Below are positions 63,693 to 64,000 of a stretch of 64,000 bases of DNA, piece after piece; position 1 is the first letter of the stretch, and each line of letters opens with the position of its first letter. The translations under genes were made by a program, and so were the position numbers. This DNA is from Mesodorylaimus sp. YZB2_4. Its lineage: Eukaryota > Nematoda > Enoplea > Dorylaimida > Dorylaimidae. The stretch covers positions 98,201 to 162,200 of the forward strand of contig JASANH010000833.1 of NCBI GenBank assembly GCA_030248295.1. The letters run 5' to 3'. The notes beneath the pieces are model-generated. The model was not told the origin of the DNA. It made no database searches and worked only from the letters and a program-made list of their open reading frames with translations.

Positions 63693-63958
63693 ACACTTTG
63701 TGTCAAACACTTTGTTAAACACTTTGTCAGACACTTTGTCAAACACTTTGTCAAACACTGTTAACTACTTTGCCAACTACTTTTAAAAAGTTTGCCAGAC
63801 ACTTTGTTAAACACTTTCAAAAAGTTTGTCAACTACTTTGCCAACTACTTTCAAAAAGTTTGTCAAAAAGTTTGTCAGACACTTTGTGTCAAACACTTTG
63901 TCAAACACTTTGTCAAACACTTTGTGTCAAACACTTTGTGTCACAAACACGTGATTTT
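63693..63958. repeat. Array of AACACTTTGTCA-type 11-16-bp units
   Basis: Nearly the whole stretch after thymidylate kinase consists of variants of (A)CACTTTGTCAA, interspersed with AACTACTTTGCC and TTTCAAAAAGTTTG. No convincing gene; frames found there are repeat by-products. Confidence 0.9.
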
Positions 63959-64000
63959 ATTAAATACTTTCAAATTTAATTTTGATGAAAAAGTATCCTG

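Noticed and set aside
63770..63979. 69-codon frame rich in LCQTLCQ units
   Set aside because: It is the short tandem repeat read in one frame, with no coding signal.

Overview
The window is about 70% A+T and densely packed with intron-less genes on both strands. Spacers are mostly tens of bases and no rRNA or tRNA was seen. Recognisable proteins place it in a large nucleocytoplasmic DNA virus (Nucleocytoviricota) with pox/asfar-type affinities: an AEP-primase/SF3-helicase of the D5 kind, a large subunit of the early transcription factor (VETF-L, A7-like), a FEN1/G5-like nuclease, an I7/S273R-like Ulp1-fold maturation protease, L1/F9-like and G9/A16-like entry-fusion membrane proteins, a glutaredoxin-like protein, a class-3 lipase and thymidylate kinase. 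Major capsid protein, DNA polymerase B, packaging ATPase and RNA polymerase subunits are not recognised, so this is probably part of a larger genome. The host cannot be read from the sequence.

Layout. 1-2.5 kb: a Pro-rich then Glu/Arg-rich protein, entering from outside the window and split by a one-base frame change at an A10 run. 2.6-9.4 kb: virion/membrane block (lipase, three small TM proteins, G9/A16-like protein, glutaredoxin-like protein). 9.4-22.1 kb: accessory block with a six-member paralogous family (here 'family A', with a Glu-Pro motif at residues 245-270) and a second family ('family B'), three of whose members sit in GC-rich islands flanked by short tandem repeats. 22.2-37.5 kb: cysteine-rich zinc-binding proteins ('family C') interleaved with VETF-L and a large helical acidic protein. 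37.6-48.1 kb: core block with FEN1-like nuclease, protease, L1-like protein and D5 packed head to head. 48.1-54.6 kb: two large propeller-like proteins with long repeats, one carrying 38 copies of an 11-residue unit. 54.6-62.3 kb: accessory block with LRR-like proteins, small paralogues and a degenerate copy of the D5 helicase region. 62.3-64 kb: a repeat-rich non-coding stretch, thymidylate kinase and another repeat array.

Two start-site signals divide the genes. Many structural, membrane and replication genes have TAAATG with the start codon as its last three bases, like the poxvirus late initiator. Many accessory genes instead have a TGAAAAA-ATAC type motif, mostly 24-48 bases before the ATG, like the poxvirus early core. 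One 27-bp element carries this motif in both directions between divergent genes. With VETF-L encoded here, a pox-like early/late transcription programme is the natural inference.

Several open frames that begin at TTG or GTG were shortened to the first ATG, because in most of these cases a promoter motif or an upstream gene occupies the excess.
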